Part shown: positions 29,485 to 40,418 of the stretch, piece by piece
How positions within the stretch are numbered: position 1 is the stretch's first letter
How the letters are laid out: every line of letters begins with the position of its first letter
Assembly (NCBI RefSeq): GCF_002204795.1
Contig: NZ_NIXO01000002.1
Location: 124,001 to 188,000, forward strand
Source of the DNA: Pseudomonas sp. K2I15
GTDB lineage: Bacteria > Pseudomonadota > Gammaproteobacteria > Pseudomonadales > Pseudomonadaceae
Length of the DNA stretch: 64,000 nt
Direction: 5' to 3'
Program-made: the position numbers and the translations under genes
The notes under the pieces: model-generated
What the model was told of the DNA's origin: nothing
Database searches by the model: none
What the model saw: only the letters and a program-made list of their open reading frames with translations

Positions 29485-29496
29485 TCCGAAACCACC

Positions 29497-30243
29497 CTAG
29501 CGACCGCCCGCCAGGTCAATAAAGGTCCCAGTGGCATAGGACGCCTTGTCCGACAGCAACCAGATAATCCCTTCCGCGACTTCTTCGGCGCGCCCGCCAC
29601 GGGCCATGGGAATCCCGGGCTCCAGCTTGCTGACCCGATCAGGGTCGCCGCTCAGGGCATGGAAATCGGTAAAAATGAAGCCCGGACGCACACCATTGAC
29701 CCGAATCCCCTCACCCGCCACTTCCTTGGAAAGCCCGATGGTGAAGGTATCCAGCGCGCCCTTGGACGCAGCGTAGTCGACATATTCCCCCGGCGAGCCC
29801 AAACGCGCGGCGGCCGACGAAACGTTGACGATGCTGCCGCCCTGCCCGCCATGCTTGGGCGACATGCGCAGCACCGCATGCTTGGCACACAGGATAGGCC
29901 CCAATACGTTGGTCTTGAGCGTCTTTAAGATACGGAACTCGGACATTTCATCGACCCGCGACTTGTGCCCTACGGTACCGGCGTTGTTGACCAGCGCCGT
30001 CACCCGACCCAGTTCGGTATCGACCCGGTGGAACAGGCCGATCACTTCGTCTTCGATGCTGACATCGGCCCGCACGGCAATCGCCTGGGCGCCAAGGGCG
30101 CGCACTTGCTCAAGCACCCGGTGGGCGGCGTCCTCATCGGCCTGGTAGTTGATGCAGAGGCGATAGCCCTGGGCGGCGGCCAACAGCGCCGTGGCGGCGC
30201 CGATCCCACGGCTGCCACCGGTGATGATGACGACTTTGTCCAT
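29497..30243 (-). CDS. Short-chain dehydrogenase/reductase
   Basis: 248-aa classical SDR. The cofactor motif TGGSRGIG is near the N-terminus; NNAG, and the catalytic Ser-Tyr-Lys set VNVSSAAARLGSPGEYVDYAASKGAL, are intact. The end (YATGTFIDLAGGR) is typical of SDRs related to glucose-1-dehydrogenase and FabG. NAD(P) preference and substrate cannot be read from sequence. The start at 30243 is chosen for its AGGAG site; an ATG seven codons upstream lacks one. It follows the c-di-GMP gene on neither strand-coupled nor overlapping terms: the two are divergent in function and separated by 72 bp on the same strand. Confidence 0.87.
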   Translation of the reverse strand: MDKVVIITGGSRGIGAATALLAAAQGYRLCINYQADEDAAHRVLEQVRALGAQAIAVRADVSIEDEVIGLFHRVDTELGRVTALVNNAGTVGHKSRVDEMSEFRILKTLKTNVLGPILCAKHAVLRMSPKHGGQGGSIVNVSSAAARLGSPGEYVDYAASKGALDTFTIGLSKEVAGEGIRVNGVRPGFIFTDFHALSGDPDRVSKLEPGIPMARGGRAEEVAEGIIWLLSDKASYATGTFIDLAGGR

Positions 30244-30315
30244 GTGTACGGTCTCCTGGTTCAACGTGAGCTGATGGATCCAATACTACCTGCGCCCTGC
30301 AGGTTTTGCATGGGC

Positions 30316-32409
30316 TCACATCACCGACTGCGCACTCACCACCTGCTCGGCGCGCTGGATGTCGGCCATGAAGCCGTCGGCCGGCAGCGGATGCCCCAGC
30401 AGATAACCCTGCAGCGAATCGCAGCCCAGCCGCGTGAGGAAACTCTGCTGGACGTCGGTCTCCACGCCTTCGGCCACAATACGCAGGCCCAGGGCCTGGC
30501 CGAGGGCGACGATGGCCGAGACGATGGCGGCGTCATCGCTGTCGTGCTCCAGGTCGCGGACAAACCCCCGATCGATTTTCAACTCGTTGGCTGGCAGGCG
30601 CTTGAGGTACATCAGGCTCGAATAGCCGGTGCCGAAGTCGTCGATGGACAGGTCGACGCCCATGTCCGAGAGTTTCTGCAACACCGTCATGCTCGCATCG
30701 GCATCGCTCATGGCGGTGGTTTCGGTGATTTCCAGGGTCAGGCTGTTGGCCGGCAACCGGTGGCGTTCCAGCGCATTGGCAACGCTCTTGACCAAGCCTG
30801 CGTGGCAGAACTGCAACGCCGAGAGATTCACCGCGATACGCCAGTCGCGATAGCCCTGGGCATACCACACCTGCATCTGGCGGCAGGCTTCGTTGAGCAC
30901 CCATTCGCCGATGGGGATGATCAACCCGGTCTTTTCCGCCAGCTCGATAAACTTGTCCGGCAACAACAAGCCTTGTTGCGGGTGCTCCCAGCGCAACAGC
31001 GCCTCGGCACCAACCGGGCGGCCGCTGATGGCGTCGAACTTGGGCTGGTAATACAGCCGGAATTGTTCGTGCTCCACGGCGTTGCGCAAGTCCTGCAGCA
31101 GTTGCAATTGTTTGCGCGCATTGGTGTTCATCGATACATCGAAAAAGCTGTAGCCGTTCTTGCCCATGCCCTTGGCGTGATACATCGCCGCATCGGCATT
31201 CATCAGCAGTTCCTGGGGCGTGGCGCCGTTGCCGGGGAACAGCGCGATGCCGATGCTCGCGGAGATTTTCAGCTCATGCTCGGCGACGTGGAACGCCTGG
31301 TTGATCAGGCCCACCTGGCGCTCGGCCAGGCGCAACGCATCGTCGGGCTGGCTCAACTGCACCAGCAACACAAACTCATCACCGCCAATGCGGGCCAGGG
31401 TGTCCTGGCTGCGCAAATCTTCCCGCAGGCGCAGGCCGACTTGCTGCAACAGTTGGTCGCCCATGTGGTGGCCGAAGGCGTCGTTGACCGGCTTGAAGCC
31501 GTCCAGGTCGATAAACATCAGCGCAAAGCAACTGCCCTCCTCGCTCACCCGCTGTATCGCCTGTTGAATCCGGTCGGCGAGCAAGGTGCGGTTGGGCAAG
31601 CCGGTGAGCATGTCGTGCAGGGCCAGGTGAGTAAGTTCCTGGTTGGCCTGGGTCAGGGAGTCGGCCAGCACCGCCGTACGGGCTTCCAGGCGGGCATCGG
31701 CCAGGGAGGTCAGCAGCGCGATGACCAACACCGCCAGGGTGGTGACCAGCACCAGGTTATCCAGGCCTTTGCCGCTGAGGCCGGTCAATGCCGCGCCGCA
31801 AAAACTGCCATCGGCGAAACGCGCAGCGGCCATGCCGGTGTAGTGCATGCCGACGATTGCCATGCCCATCACCATCGCCGCCCCGCCCCGGGCCAGGCGC
31901 ACGTAAGGCGTGTTGCGCCGCAGGTTGAAGGCGATCCACAAGGCTGCCGCCGAGGCACCGACGGCAATCAGCAACGAGGCGGTGAACAGCGTGGGGTCGT
32001 AGTCGATGCCGGGCGTCATGCGCATGGCGGCCATGCCGGTGTAATGCATGGCGCTAATGCCTGCGCCCATGATCAAGGCGCCAAACCCGAGCTGCCACTC
32101 CGGCAAACGCGGCTGACTGACCAGCCACAAGGCAAAACCGCTGGAAAGGACTGCGATCAGCAATGACAGCAGCGTGATGCCGACGTCATAGCCCAGGCTG
32201 ATGGGTAAGCGAAAGGCGAGCATGCCGATAAAGTGCATCGACCAGATGCCCACGCCCATCGCCAGCGCGCCGCCGCCCATCCACAGGTACACCGCGCGGC
32301 CTTTGGCCGTGGCAATACGCCCGGTCATGTCCAGCGCGGTATAGGACGCGAGGATCGCGACGAACAGAGAAATCAGGACGAGGGCGGGGGAATAGCTACC
32401 GGTGAGCAT
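30316..32409 (-). CDS. mucR: MHYT-GGDEF-EAL cyclic-di-GMP enzyme (MucR-like)
   Basis: 697-aa inner-membrane protein. Residues ~1-230 form the seven-helix MHYT sensor with three repeats (MHFIGMLAF, MHYTGMAAMRM, MHYTGMAAARF), thought to bind copper and sense O2, CO or NO. The GGDEF domain has an intact active site (ARIGGDEFVLL, about 341-345) and an RxxD inhibitory site (RSQD) five residues before it. The EAL domain has EAL (about 468), DDFGTGYSSL and TETTAM intact, so both cyclase and phosphodiesterase activity are possible. Domain order and length match Pseudomonas MucR, which promotes alginate. The start at 32409 is preferred to an ATG at 32442. Confidence 0.9.
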   Translation of the reverse strand: MLTGSYSPALVLISLFVAILASYTALDMTGRIATAKGRAVYLWMGGGALAMGVGIWSMHFIGMLAFRLPISLGYDVGITLLSLLIAVLSSGFALWLVSQPRLPEWQLGFGALIMGAGISAMHYTGMAAMRMTPGIDYDPTLFTASLLIAVGASAAALWIAFNLRRNTPYVRLARGGAAMVMGMAIVGMHYTGMAAARFADGSFCGAALTGLSGKGLDNLVLVTTLAVLVIALLTSLADARLEARTAVLADSLTQANQELTHLALHDMLTGLPNRTLLADRIQQAIQRVSEEGSCFALMFIDLDGFKPVNDAFGHHMGDQLLQQVGLRLREDLRSQDTLARIGGDEFVLLVQLSQPDDALRLAERQVGLINQAFHVAEHELKISASIGIALFPGNGATPQELLMNADAAMYHAKGMGKNGYSFFDVSMNTNARKQLQLLQDLRNAVEHEQFRLYYQPKFDAISGRPVGAEALLRWEHPQQGLLLPDKFIELAEKTGLIIPIGEWVLNEACRQMQVWYAQGYRDWRIAVNLSALQFCHAGLVKSVANALERHRLPANSLTLEITETTAMSDADASMTVLQKLSDMGVDLSIDDFGTGYSSLMYLKRLPANELKIDRGFVRDLEHDSDDAAIVSAIVALGQALGLRIVAEGVETDVQQSFLTRLGCDSLQGYLLGHPLPADGFMADIQRAEQVVSAQSVM

Positions 32410-32477
32410 GGGACTTCTCGTGACCAAGGGGCCGAACGGCATCCGTGCAGGGCTGAAAAGTCAGGGATTGTAGCGAC

Positions 32478-32503
32478 AATAATTCTTGTACACCTGAATT
32501 ATT
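32478..32503. promoter_or_regulatory. AT-rich inverted repeat upstream of the c-di-GMP gene
   Basis: AATAATTC (32478-32485) and GAATTATT (32496-32503) are perfect 8-bp arms 10 bp apart, about 70-95 bp upstream of the mucR-like start in an AT-rich patch. The dyad is suitable for a dimeric regulator; no regulator can be named. The rest of the gap (32410-32683) holds the REP doublet and no further gene. Confidence 0.45.
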
Positions 32504-32566
32504 ATCGTATAGCCATTAGTGGCAATTTGACGCCAATCTACTGACTCAAAAAACCCGCAAAACCAC

Positions 32567-32655
32567 TGTGGAAGCGGGCTTGCTCGCGAAAGCGCAGTGC
32601 CAGTCAACAATGCATCAACTGACCCGCTGCCTTCGCGAGCAAGCCCGCTCCCACA
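32567..32655. repeat. REP doublet between opmB and the c-di-GMP gene
   Basis: Inverted copies of the GAAGCGGGCTTGCTCGCG core (left, one base variant of GGAGCGGG) and CGCGAGCAAGCCCGCTCCCACA (right) span 89 bp. It lies 28 bp after the opmB stop and probably ends the pump transcript. Confidence 0.88.
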
Positions 32656-32683
32656 CAAGCCCGCACACCCATCGGATCGTTGT

Positions 32684-34216
32684 TTACTTCTTATCGCTCA
32701 GTTGCATCTGCCCATCCCAACCACCACCCAGCGCGGCGATCAATTGCACACTGGCAACCAGCCGGGTTTGCAGCAGGGTCAGCACCGTGCGCTCGTTGCT
32801 CAGGGCAGTTGCTTGCACGGTGACCACATCGAGATACGCGATCAAACCGGCCTTGTACTGGTTCTGGGTCAGGCGCAGGGATTCCCGGGCAGATTCGAGG
32901 GCCTCGTTGCTGACGACCGCCTCGTCTTCCAGGACCTTGAGCTGAACCATGTAGTTTTCCACCTCGCGGAAACCGTCGAGTACGGTCTGGCGGTACTTGG
33001 CCACGGTTTCGTCATAGGACGCTTCGGCACGGTCGACTTCCGCCGAGCGCTGGCCGCCGTCAAACAGGGTCATCGCCAGTTTCGGCCCCACCGACCAGAA
33101 GCGGTTCGGCAGGCTGATCCAGTCGGCGTAAGTGCTGCTGGAATACCCGCCGGCCAGGCTCAGGGTCAGGTCCGGGTAGTAAGCGGTTTTGGCCACACCG
33201 ATATTGGCGTTGGCGGCAATCACCGAGCGCTCAGCCTGGGAAATATCCGGGCGGCGCTCCAGCAGTTGCGAGGGCAGGCTCACCGGAATCTGCGGCAGCG
33301 CCGGAATGTCCTTGCTCACCGCCAGGTTGAAGTTGGCCGGCGGCACACCGGTCAGCACGGCAATCGCGTTTTCAAGCTGCGCGCGCTGCCAGATCAGGTC
33401 GATCATGCTGGCCTGGGTGCTTTTCAGCTGGGTCTGGGCCTGGGCGATGGCGTCCTTGCCCGAGACACCGGCGCGGTATTGGTTCTGGGTCATTTGCAGG
33501 GAGCGCTGATAAGCGTCCACCGTGGCTTGCAGCAAACGGGTCTGTTCATCCATGACCCGCAGTTGCAGGTAATCCTGCACCAATTCCGATTGCTGGCTGA
33601 GGCGCATCGCCGCCAGGTCCGCAGCGCTGGCTTCGGCACTGGCTTCGTTGGCTTCCAGGCCCCGGCGCAATTTGCCCCAGATATCGGCTTCCCAGCTCAC
33701 GCCCACCTGAGCATTCAAGGTGTTGCGGATACCGCTGCTGGAACTGCTCAGGCTGGCGTTACTGCTGCCGGTACCCTGGCTGGCCCGGCTTTTGTCGGCA
33801 CTCAGGTCGACGGTCGGGAAGAACGCCCCACGGGCACTGCGCACCTGCGATGCAGCCTGGCGATAACGCGCCTCGGCCTGGGCCACGGTCTGGTTGGAGC
33901 TGTTGAGTTTCTCTACCAGTTCATTGAGTTGTTTGTCGCCGTACAGCTCCCACCAGGCACCCCGGGCCAACGAGTCGCTGGGCGAGGCCTGGCGCCAGCC
34001 CTGGGCTTCTTTGTACTGGGCCGGCTCGGTCAATTCGGGGCGTTTGTAATCCGGGCCGACGGCGCAGGCGCTGAGCATCAGCACGAGGCCCACTGTAGGA
34101 GCGAGCTTGCTCGCGAAAAGCCTGAGAACACCAAGTTCATTCAGGATGTCAGCGTTATCGTTGACGCCCTTCGCGAGCAAGCTCGCTCCTACAGGGGAAC
34201 GCGTTGAGTCGGTCAT
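32684..34216 (-). CDS. opmB: Outer-membrane efflux lipoprotein of NodT/OprM family
   Basis: 510-aa outer-membrane channel for the MuxABC pump. The mature part has two OEP repeats (YRQAASQVRSARGAFFPTVDLSADKSR..., LEQRPDISQAERSVIAANANIGVAKTAYYPDLTLSLAGGYSS) and the lipobox LMLSAC followed by AVGPDYKRPEL. The N-terminus is odd: residues ~8-43 (VGASLLAKGVND...LFASKLAPTVG) are the translation of a REP doublet at 34094-34193, so the signal peptide has an abnormally long n-region of about 40 residues. The ATG overlaps the muxC stop (ATGA). Whether the protein is still exported efficiently is uncertain. Confidence 0.88.
   Translation of the reverse strand: MTDSTRSPVGASLLAKGVNDNADILNELGVLRLFASKLAPTVGLVLMLSACAVGPDYKRPELTEPAQYKEAQGWRQASPSDSLARGAWWELYGDKQLNELVEKLNSSNQTVAQAEARYRQAASQVRSARGAFFPTVDLSADKSRASQGTGSSNASLSSSSSGIRNTLNAQVGVSWEADIWGKLRRGLEANEASAEASAADLAAMRLSQQSELVQDYLQLRVMDEQTRLLQATVDAYQRSLQMTQNQYRAGVSGKDAIAQAQTQLKSTQASMIDLIWQRAQLENAIAVLTGVPPANFNLAVSKDIPALPQIPVSLPSQLLERRPDISQAERSVIAANANIGVAKTAYYPDLTLSLAGGYSSSTYADWISLPNRFWSVGPKLAMTLFDGGQRSAEVDRAEASYDETVAKYRQTVLDGFREVENYMVQLKVLEDEAVVSNEALESARESLRLTQNQYKAGLIAYLDVVTVQATALSNERTVLTLLQTRLVASVQLIAALGGGWDGQMQLSDKK
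34094..34193. repeat. REP doublet inside the opmB coding frame
   Basis: A 100-bp inverted pair of the TGTAGGAGCGAGCTTGCTCG core, the same length and class as those at 15956 and 58637. It lies between codons ~8 and ~41 of opmB, without creating a stop codon. Confidence 0.9.
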
Positions 34217-37200
34217 AGCGCAGTGTCCAGGGCAGCATCGGTACGCACTCCGCGCCAGCCGTTGAAACGGTGGCGCAGGCGGTCGAGATAAAGGTAAACC
34301 ACAGGCGTGGTGTAAAGGGTCAGGATCTGGCTGACTATCAGGCCGCCGATAATCGTCAGGCCCAAAGGCTGGCGCATTTCTGCGCCTTCGGCGGTGCTGA
34401 GCAGCAATGGCAAGGCGCCGAGGATCGCCGCCAGGGTGGTCATCAGGATCGGCCGCAGCCGCACAAGGCAGGCGGCGCGAATCGATTCCAGCGGGGTCAT
34501 GCCGTCGTGGCGCTCCAGTTGCAGCGCAAGGTCGATCATCAGGATCGCGTTTTTCTTCACGACCCCGATCAACAGGAACAACCCCAACAGCGAGATCAAG
34601 CTGAACTCGCCCCCCAGCACATAGATCGACAACAACGCGCCGACGCCCGCCGAGGGCAAGGTCGACAGGATGGTCAGCGGGTGGATGTAGCTCTCGTACA
34701 GAATACCCAGCACCAGGTACACCGCCACCAGTGCGCCGAGGATCATGAACGGCTGGCCTTTCTGGGTGGCCGCGAACGCATCGGCGGTGCCGGACATCTT
34801 CGCAATCACATCTTCCGGCAAGCCGACCTTGGCAATCGCCCGCTCGATGGCACCCGTGCCCTGCTCCACCGTCACGCCGGGGGCCATGTCGAACGCAATG
34901 TTTTCCGACGCAAACTGCCCTTCATGGCGGACCGTGTCGTCGGCCAGGCTGTTTTCATAGTGGGCAATGGTCGACAGCGGCACCCGCGCACCGGTCGATG
35001 TGATGACCTGCATCTGATTCAGGGTAATCGGGTCCTGGGCGTATTTCGGGTTGACCTCCATCACAACCTGATACTGGTTGAGGCTGTCATAGATGGTCGA
35101 AATCTGCCGCTGGCTGTAGGCGTTGTTCAGTACCGCCGTGACCATGCTCATGTCGATGCCCAGGCGTTTGGCCTGGTCGCGGTCGACAATCAGCGTGACC
35201 TGCGCCGCACCGCGACCCTCACGGGCGTCGATGGCGGTCAGTTCGGGCAGCTCACGCAACGCGGCGACCACTTTCGGGTACCACAGGCGCAAGGCCGCCA
35301 GGTCGCCGCTTTGCAGAATGTAGGAATACTGCGCGGTGGTCTGGTCGCGGCTGCCACCAAACTGCAGGTCCTGGTCGGCCATCAGGAACAGACGCCCACC
35401 CGGCACCAGCGGCACGTCTTTACGCAAGCGCTCGATCACACCCTGGGCGGAAATCTTGCGCTCGCTGATGGGTTTGAGTCGCACCAGCATCACCGCGTTG
35501 TTGGTGCCGTTGTTGCCGCCAATAAAGCCGGCCACGCTAAGCACCGCCGGGTCCTTGAGCACGGCCTGGCGGAAGATTTCCATCTTCGGCTGCATCACGC
35601 CAAACGACAGCCCGTCATCACCGCGCACAAAACCGATCAACTGGCCGGTGTCTTGCTGGGGCATGAAGGTTTTCGGCACCACCACGTACAGGGCAACGTT
35701 GACGCCAATGGTGATCAACAGACTAAGCAGGGTCAGGCGCCGATGGCGCAGCACCCAGTCGAGGCTGCGGGCGTAGCCGGCGACCATGCGCGCGTGAACC
35801 TTCTCGCTCCAGCGCTGCAAACCGGTCTCCTGCCCCGGGATGTGCGGCTTGAGCCAGCGGGCACAGAGCATCGGGGTCAGGGTCAGCGACACCACCAGCG
35901 AGACGATAATGGACGCCGCCAGGGTGATCGAAAACTCGCGGAACAAACTGGTGACGATCCCGCCCATAAACAGGATGGAGAGGAACACCGCCACCAGCGA
36001 AACGTTCATCGACAGCAAGGTAAAGCCAACTTCCTTGGCCCCAAGATACGCCGCCTTCATCGGCGGCACGCCCTCGTCGATATGCCGGGAAATGTTCTCC
36101 AGCACCACGATGGCATCGTCCACCACCAGGCCGGTGGCGAGGATCAACGCCATCAGCGAGAGGTTATTCAGGGAAAAGCCGAACAGGTACATCACGGCAA
36201 AGGTACCCACCAAGGACACCGGCACTGCCAGGGTAGGAATCAACGACGCACGGAAGTTACCGAGGAACAGGTACACCACCAGGATCACCAAGGCCACGGC
36301 GATCAACAAGGTCATCTCGGCCTCGTGCAGCGTAGCGGTGATGACAGGCGAGCGGTCCATGGCCAGGTTCAGCTTGACGCTGGACGGCAACACCGCCTGC
36401 AACGCCGGCAACTGGGCCTTGATCTGCTTGACCGTCTCGATGATGTTGGCATCCGACTGGCGGTTGATCACAAGCAGCACCGCAGAGTCATTGTTGAAGA
36501 AGCCGCTGTTGTAGCGGTCTTCCACGCCGTCGCTGATCTTGGCCACGTCACCCAGGCGCAGGGCAGCGCCGTTCTGGTAGCGAATCAGCAGTGGTTCGTA
36601 GTCCTTGGCTTTTTCCAGCTGGTCGTTGGCCTGGATCTGCCAGTTGCGCTCACTGTCTTCCAGCGAACCCTTGGGCCGTCGCACGTTGGCATTGGCGATA
36701 GTGTTGCGCACATCGTCCAGGGCTACGCCGTACTGGTCCAGGGCCTTGGGCTCAAGTTCGATACGCACGGCGGGCAAGGAGCTGCCGCCGATCTGTACTT
36801 CACCCACGCCCGGCACCTGGGACAGGCTTTGGGACAGGATGGTCGAGGCCAGGTCGTACAGCTGACCCTTGGGCAACACGTCCGACGTCAGTGACAGCAC
36901 CATGATCGGCGCCTGGGACGGGTTGATCTTCTTATAGGTGGGCATGCTGCGCATGCCGCTGGGCAGCAGGTTGCGCGAGGCGTTGATGGCCGCTTGCACT
37001 TCCCGCGCCGCACCGTTGATGTCGCGATTGGAGTCGAACGCAAGGATCACCCGGGTCGAGCCCTGGCTCGACGAACTGCTCATGGTGGTGATGCCGGAAA
37101 TCGCGCCGAAGGATCGCTCAAGCGGCGTTGCCACCGTGGAGGCCATGACCTCGGGGCTGGCGCCGGGCAGGCTGGCCGATACCACGATCACCGGAAAGTT

Positions 37201-37320
37201 GATCTGCGGCAGCGGCGACACCGGCAGCAAGTTGAAGGCCACGCCGCCCAACAACATGATCGCCAGGCTCAGCAGCATGGTCGCTACCGGCCGGCGAATG
37301 AAAGGTCCGGACAGGTTCAT
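34213..37320 (-). CDS. muxC: RND multidrug efflux permease MuxC
   Basis: 1035-aa inner-membrane RND (HAE1) transporter, second permease of a two-permease pump. It starts [45 protein letters not shown] and shows the twelve-helix layout with two large periplasmic loops. The TM4 proton-relay region [28 protein letters not shown] has the expected Asp pair. Similar to MdtC of E. coli. Both ends overlap neighbours (muxB upstream and opmB downstream by ATGA), so the whole operon is coupled. Substrates of the Pseudomonas pump include some beta-lactams, macrolides and novobiocin from published work; not shown by the sequence. Confidence 0.94.
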   Translation of the reverse strand: MNLSGPFIRRPVATMLLSLAIMLLGGVAFNLLPVSPLPQINFPVIVVSASLPGASPEVMASTVATPLERSFGAISGITTMSSSSSQGSTRVILAFDSNRDINGAAREVQAAINASRNLLPSGMRSMPTYKKINPSQAPIMVLSLTSDVLPKGQLYDLASTILSQSLSQVPGVGEVQIGGSSLPAVRIELEPKALDQYGVALDDVRNTIANANVRRPKGSLEDSERNWQIQANDQLEKAKDYEPLLIRYQNGAALRLGDVAKISDGVEDRYNSGFFNNDSAVLLVINRQSDANIIETVKQIKAQLPALQAVLPSSVKLNLAMDRSPVITATLHEAEMTLLIAVALVILVVYLFLGNFRASLIPTLAVPVSLVGTFAVMYLFGFSLNNLSLMALILATGLVVDDAIVVLENISRHIDEGVPPMKAAYLGAKEVGFTLLSMNVSLVAVFLSILFMGGIVTSLFREFSITLAASIIVSLVVSLTLTPMLCARWLKPHIPGQETGLQRWSEKVHARMVAGYARSLDWVLRHRRLTLLSLLITIGVNVALYVVVPKTFMPQQDTGQLIGFVRGDDGLSFGVMQPKMEIFRQAVLKDPAVLSVAGFIGGNNGTNNAVMLVRLKPISERKISAQGVIERLRKDVPLVPGGRLFLMADQDLQFGGSRDQTTAQYSYILQSGDLAALRLWYPKVVAALRELPELTAIDAREGRGAAQVTLIVDRDQAKRLGIDMSMVTAVLNNAYSQRQISTIYDSLNQYQVVMEVNPKYAQDPITLNQMQVITSTGARVPLSTIAHYENSLADDTVRHEGQFASENIAFDMAPGVTVEQGTGAIERAIAKVGLPEDVIAKMSGTADAFAATQKGQPFMILGALVAVYLVLGILYESYIHPLTILSTLPSAGVGALLSIYVLGGEFSLISLLGLFLLIGVVKKNAILMIDLALQLERHDGMTPLESIRAACLVRLRPILMTTLAAILGALPLLLSTAEGAEMRQPLGLTIIGGLIVSQILTLYTTPVVYLYLDRLRHRFNGWRGVRTDAALDTAL

Positions 37321-40300
37321 GACTCAACCGGCTCCAGGCGCACAGGCTCTTTGCGCCAGCGCCGACCCAGGCGGTCGAAATACAGGTAGATCACCGGGGT
37401 GGTGAACAGGGTCAACACCTGGCTCACCAGCAGCCCGCCGACCATCACCAGGCCCAGCGGCTGACGCAACTCCGCACCGGAACCGGTGGCGAGCATCAAT
37501 GGCACGGCACCGAACAACGCGGCCAGGGTGGTCATGAGGATCGGGCGGAAACGCAACAGCGCTGCCTGATAGATCGCGGTTTGCGGGTCCAGGCCCTGGT
37601 TGCGTTCAGCGTCGAGGGCGAAGTCGATCATCATGATCGCGTTCTTCTTCACGATACCGATCAACAGGATGATGCCGATGATCGCGATCATCCCCAGGTC
37701 GTTGCCACTGAGCAACAAGGCCAGCAAGGCCCCCACCGCCGCCGACGGTAAGGTCGAGAGAATGGTGATCGGGTGGATGTAGCTCTCGTAGAGCACACCC
37801 AGCACGATGTACATGGTCACCACCGCCGCCAGGATCAGCAGCAAGGTGCTCGACAGCGAAGCCTCGAATGCCTGGGCCGCGCCCTGGAATTGAGTCTGTA
37901 CGCCCACCGGCATGCCGATGTCTTTCTGGGCCTGGTTGATCAGCTCCACGCCCTTGCCCAGCGCCACACCAGGGGCCAGGTTGAACGACATCATCACCGC
38001 CGGGAACTGGCCGATATGCGCGATCGCCAATTGGGCCTGGCGCTGTTCCACATGGGCCAGGCTCGACAGCCGTACCTGGCCGCCGTCGGTGGTTTTCACG
38101 TGGATCTGGTTCAGGGCGGCCGGGCCGAGGGTTTCCCCCGACTGGGCCTGCAACACCACGCGGTATTGGCTGGCCTGGGTGTAGATGGTGGAAATCTGCC
38201 GCTGGCCGAAGGCGTCGTACAGCGCATCGGTGATGGTCGACACCGACACGCCAAGCCGCGAAGCGGCGTCGCGGTCGATCACCAGGTACACCTGCAAGCC
38301 TTTGTCCTGCAGGTCGCTGGCGACGTCAGAGAGTTCCGGCAACTGGCTGAGGGCGTGTACCAGCTTGTCGCTCCACAGGGCCAGCAGCTCGGCGTCCGGC
38401 GAGGACATGCTGAACTGGTACTGGGTGCGGCTGACACGGTCTTCGATGGTCAGGTCCTGCACCGGCTGCATGAAAAGGCGGATACCCACCAGCTTGTCCA
38501 GCTGCGGCTGCAGACGCGTGATGATTTGCGCTGCGCTCAGGTCCCTTTCGCCGTGGGGCTTGAGGTTGATCAGCAGGCGACCACTGTTAAGGGTGGCGTT
38601 ATCACCGTCCACCCCGATATAGGAGGACAGGCTCTCCACCGCTGGGTCTTGGAGGATGATCTTCGCCAGCTCCTGCTGGCGCTGGCTCATGGCCGCAAAG
38701 GAGATCGACTGCGGCGCTTCGGAAATGCCCTGGATCACGCCGGTGTCCTGCACCGGGAAGAAGCCCTTGGGCACCGCCAGGTACAGCACCACGGTCAGGC
38801 CCAGGGTAGCGATGGCTACCAGCAAGGTCAGCGGCTGGTGCTTGAGCACCCACTGCAATTTGCGCCCGTAGGCTTCGATCAGCCAATCGATCCAGGCGCC
38901 GCTGGCCTTGTAGAAACGCCCTTGCTCTTCTTCCTTGGGTTCGCGCTTGAGCAAACGCGCGCACATCATCGGCGTCAGGGTCAGGGACACCACCAGGGAA
39001 ATCAGGATCGCCACCGCCAGGGTGATGGCGAATTCACGGAACAAACGCCCGACCACATCGGCCATGAACAGCAGCGGTATCAATACCGCGATCAGCGACA
39101 GGGTCAGGGAAATCAGGGTGAAGCCGATTTGCTTGGCGCCCTTGAGCGCGGCGGCCATCGGCGTCTCGCCTTCCTCGATATAGCGGGAAATGTTCTCCAG
39201 CATCACGATGGCGTCGTCCACCACAAAACCGGTGGCGATGGTCAGCGCCATCAGTGTCAGGTTGTTGATGGAGAAACCGGCCAGGTACATCACGCCGAAG
39301 GTACCCACCAGTGACAGCGGCACAGCGATGGACGGAATGATGGTGGCACTGAAACGGCGCAGGAACAGGAACGTCACCATCACCACCAGAGCAACGGCGA
39401 GCAGCAATTCGTATTGTACGTCCTTGACCGAGGCACGGATGGTCTGGGTACGGTCGGTCAGCACCGTCACGTCCAGGCCGGCCGGCAGGTTGTCGGTGAT
39501 GCTCGGCAGCAGCGCCTTGATCCGGTCCACCACCTCGATAACGTTGGCCCCAGGCTGGCGCTGGATGTTCAGCAGCACCGCCTGGTTTTCATTGGCCCAG
39601 GCCGCGAGGCGTTCGTTCTCGGCGCCGTCGACGATCTGCGCCACATCCTTGAGCCGCAACGGCGCGCCGTTTTTGTAGGCCAGGATCAGCTCGGCGTATT
39701 CCTTGGGTGAGACCAACTGGTCGTTGGCGTCGAGCATCGACACCCGCGTGGGGCCGTCGAAGTTACCCTTGGGCTGGTTGACGTTGGAGGCGGCGATCAG
39801 GGTGCGCACGTCCGACAGGTTCAAGCCGTTGGCCGCGAGCGCCTCGGGGTTGACCTTGATCCGCACTGCCTGGCGCTGGCCGCCGGCGATGCTGACCATG
39901 CCCACGCCGCTGATCTGCGCGATTTTTTGCGCCATGCGCGTATCGACCAAGTCGTTAAGCTTGGGCAGCAGCATGGTCTTGGAGGTGATGGCCAGGGTCA
40001 GCACCGGGGTGTCCGCCGGGTTGACCTTGTTGTACACCGGCGGCGCCGGCAAATCCTTGGGCAGCAGGTTGGTGGCGGCGTTGATCGCGGCCTGCACCTG
40101 TTGCTCGGCGACATCCATGTTGATGTCGAGGTTGAAACGCAGGGTCAGCACCGAGGCGCCCCCGGAGCTGGTGGACGCCATTTGGGTCAGGCCGGGCATT
40201 TGCCCGAACTGACGCTCCAGGGGCGCCGTCACCGCGCTGGTCATCACATCCGGGCTGGCACCGGGGTACAGGGTCATCACCCGGATGGTCGGGTAATCCA

Positions 40301-40418
40301 CCTGGGGCAAGGCCGAGACCGGCAACAAGCGGTAAGCGATCGCACCGGCCAAAACAATGGCCAGCATGCTCAGGGTGGTGGCTACCGGGCGAAGGATGAA
40401 CAGCCGCGAGAGGTTCAT
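37317..40418 (-). CDS. muxB: RND multidrug efflux permease MuxB
   Basis: 1033-aa RND permease, partner of MuxC in a hetero-trimeric pump as in MdtBC. It begins [59 protein letters not shown]. The TM4 relay region [32 protein letters not shown] carries the Asp pair. It is about half identical by eye to MuxC along its length, indicating an ancient duplication. Stop and start overlap muxC and muxA, respectively, by 4 bp. No truncation or missing residue noted. Confidence 0.94.
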   Translation of the reverse strand: MNLSRLFILRPVATTLSMLAIVLAGAIAYRLLPVSALPQVDYPTIRVMTLYPGASPDVMTSAVTAPLERQFGQMPGLTQMASTSSGGASVLTLRFNLDINMDVAEQQVQAAINAATNLLPKDLPAPPVYNKVNPADTPVLTLAITSKTMLLPKLNDLVDTRMAQKIAQISGVGMVSIAGGQRQAVRIKVNPEALAANGLNLSDVRTLIAASNVNQPKGNFDGPTRVSMLDANDQLVSPKEYAELILAYKNGAPLRLKDVAQIVDGAENERLAAWANENQAVLLNIQRQPGANVIEVVDRIKALLPSITDNLPAGLDVTVLTDRTQTIRASVKDVQYELLLAVALVVMVTFLFLRRFSATIIPSIAVPLSLVGTFGVMYLAGFSINNLTLMALTIATGFVVDDAIVMLENISRYIEEGETPMAAALKGAKQIGFTLISLTLSLIAVLIPLLFMADVVGRLFREFAITLAVAILISLVVSLTLTPMMCARLLKREPKEEEQGRFYKASGAWIDWLIEAYGRKLQWVLKHQPLTLLVAIATLGLTVVLYLAVPKGFFPVQDTGVIQGISEAPQSISFAAMSQRQQELAKIILQDPAVESLSSYIGVDGDNATLNSGRLLINLKPHGERDLSAAQIITRLQPQLDKLVGIRLFMQPVQDLTIEDRVSRTQYQFSMSSPDAELLALWSDKLVHALSQLPELSDVASDLQDKGLQVYLVIDRDAASRLGVSVSTITDALYDAFGQRQISTIYTQASQYRVVLQAQSGETLGPAALNQIHVKTTDGGQVRLSSLAHVEQRQAQLAIAHIGQFPAVMMSFNLAPGVALGKGVELINQAQKDIGMPVGVQTQFQGAAQAFEASLSSTLLLILAAVVTMYIVLGVLYESYIHPITILSTLPSAAVGALLALLLSGNDLGMIAIIGIILLIGIVKKNAIMMIDFALDAERNQGLDPQTAIYQAALLRFRPILMTTLAALFGAVPLMLATGSGAELRQPLGLVMVGGLLVSQVLTLFTTPVIYLYFDRLGRRWRKEPVRLEPVES

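Noticed and set aside
29965..32166. Long + strand open frame of 733 codons opposite the c-di-GMP gene
   Set aside because: It lies antisense to a gene with clear MHYT, GGDEF and EAL motifs; its translation is low-complexity (Gln, His, Arg, Gly) with no domain, as expected of an antisense frame in GC-rich DNA.
34270..36894. 874-codon + strand frame opposite muxC
   Set aside because: Antisense shadow of an RND permease; His/Gln/Arg-rich translation without any recognisable motif or ribosome site.
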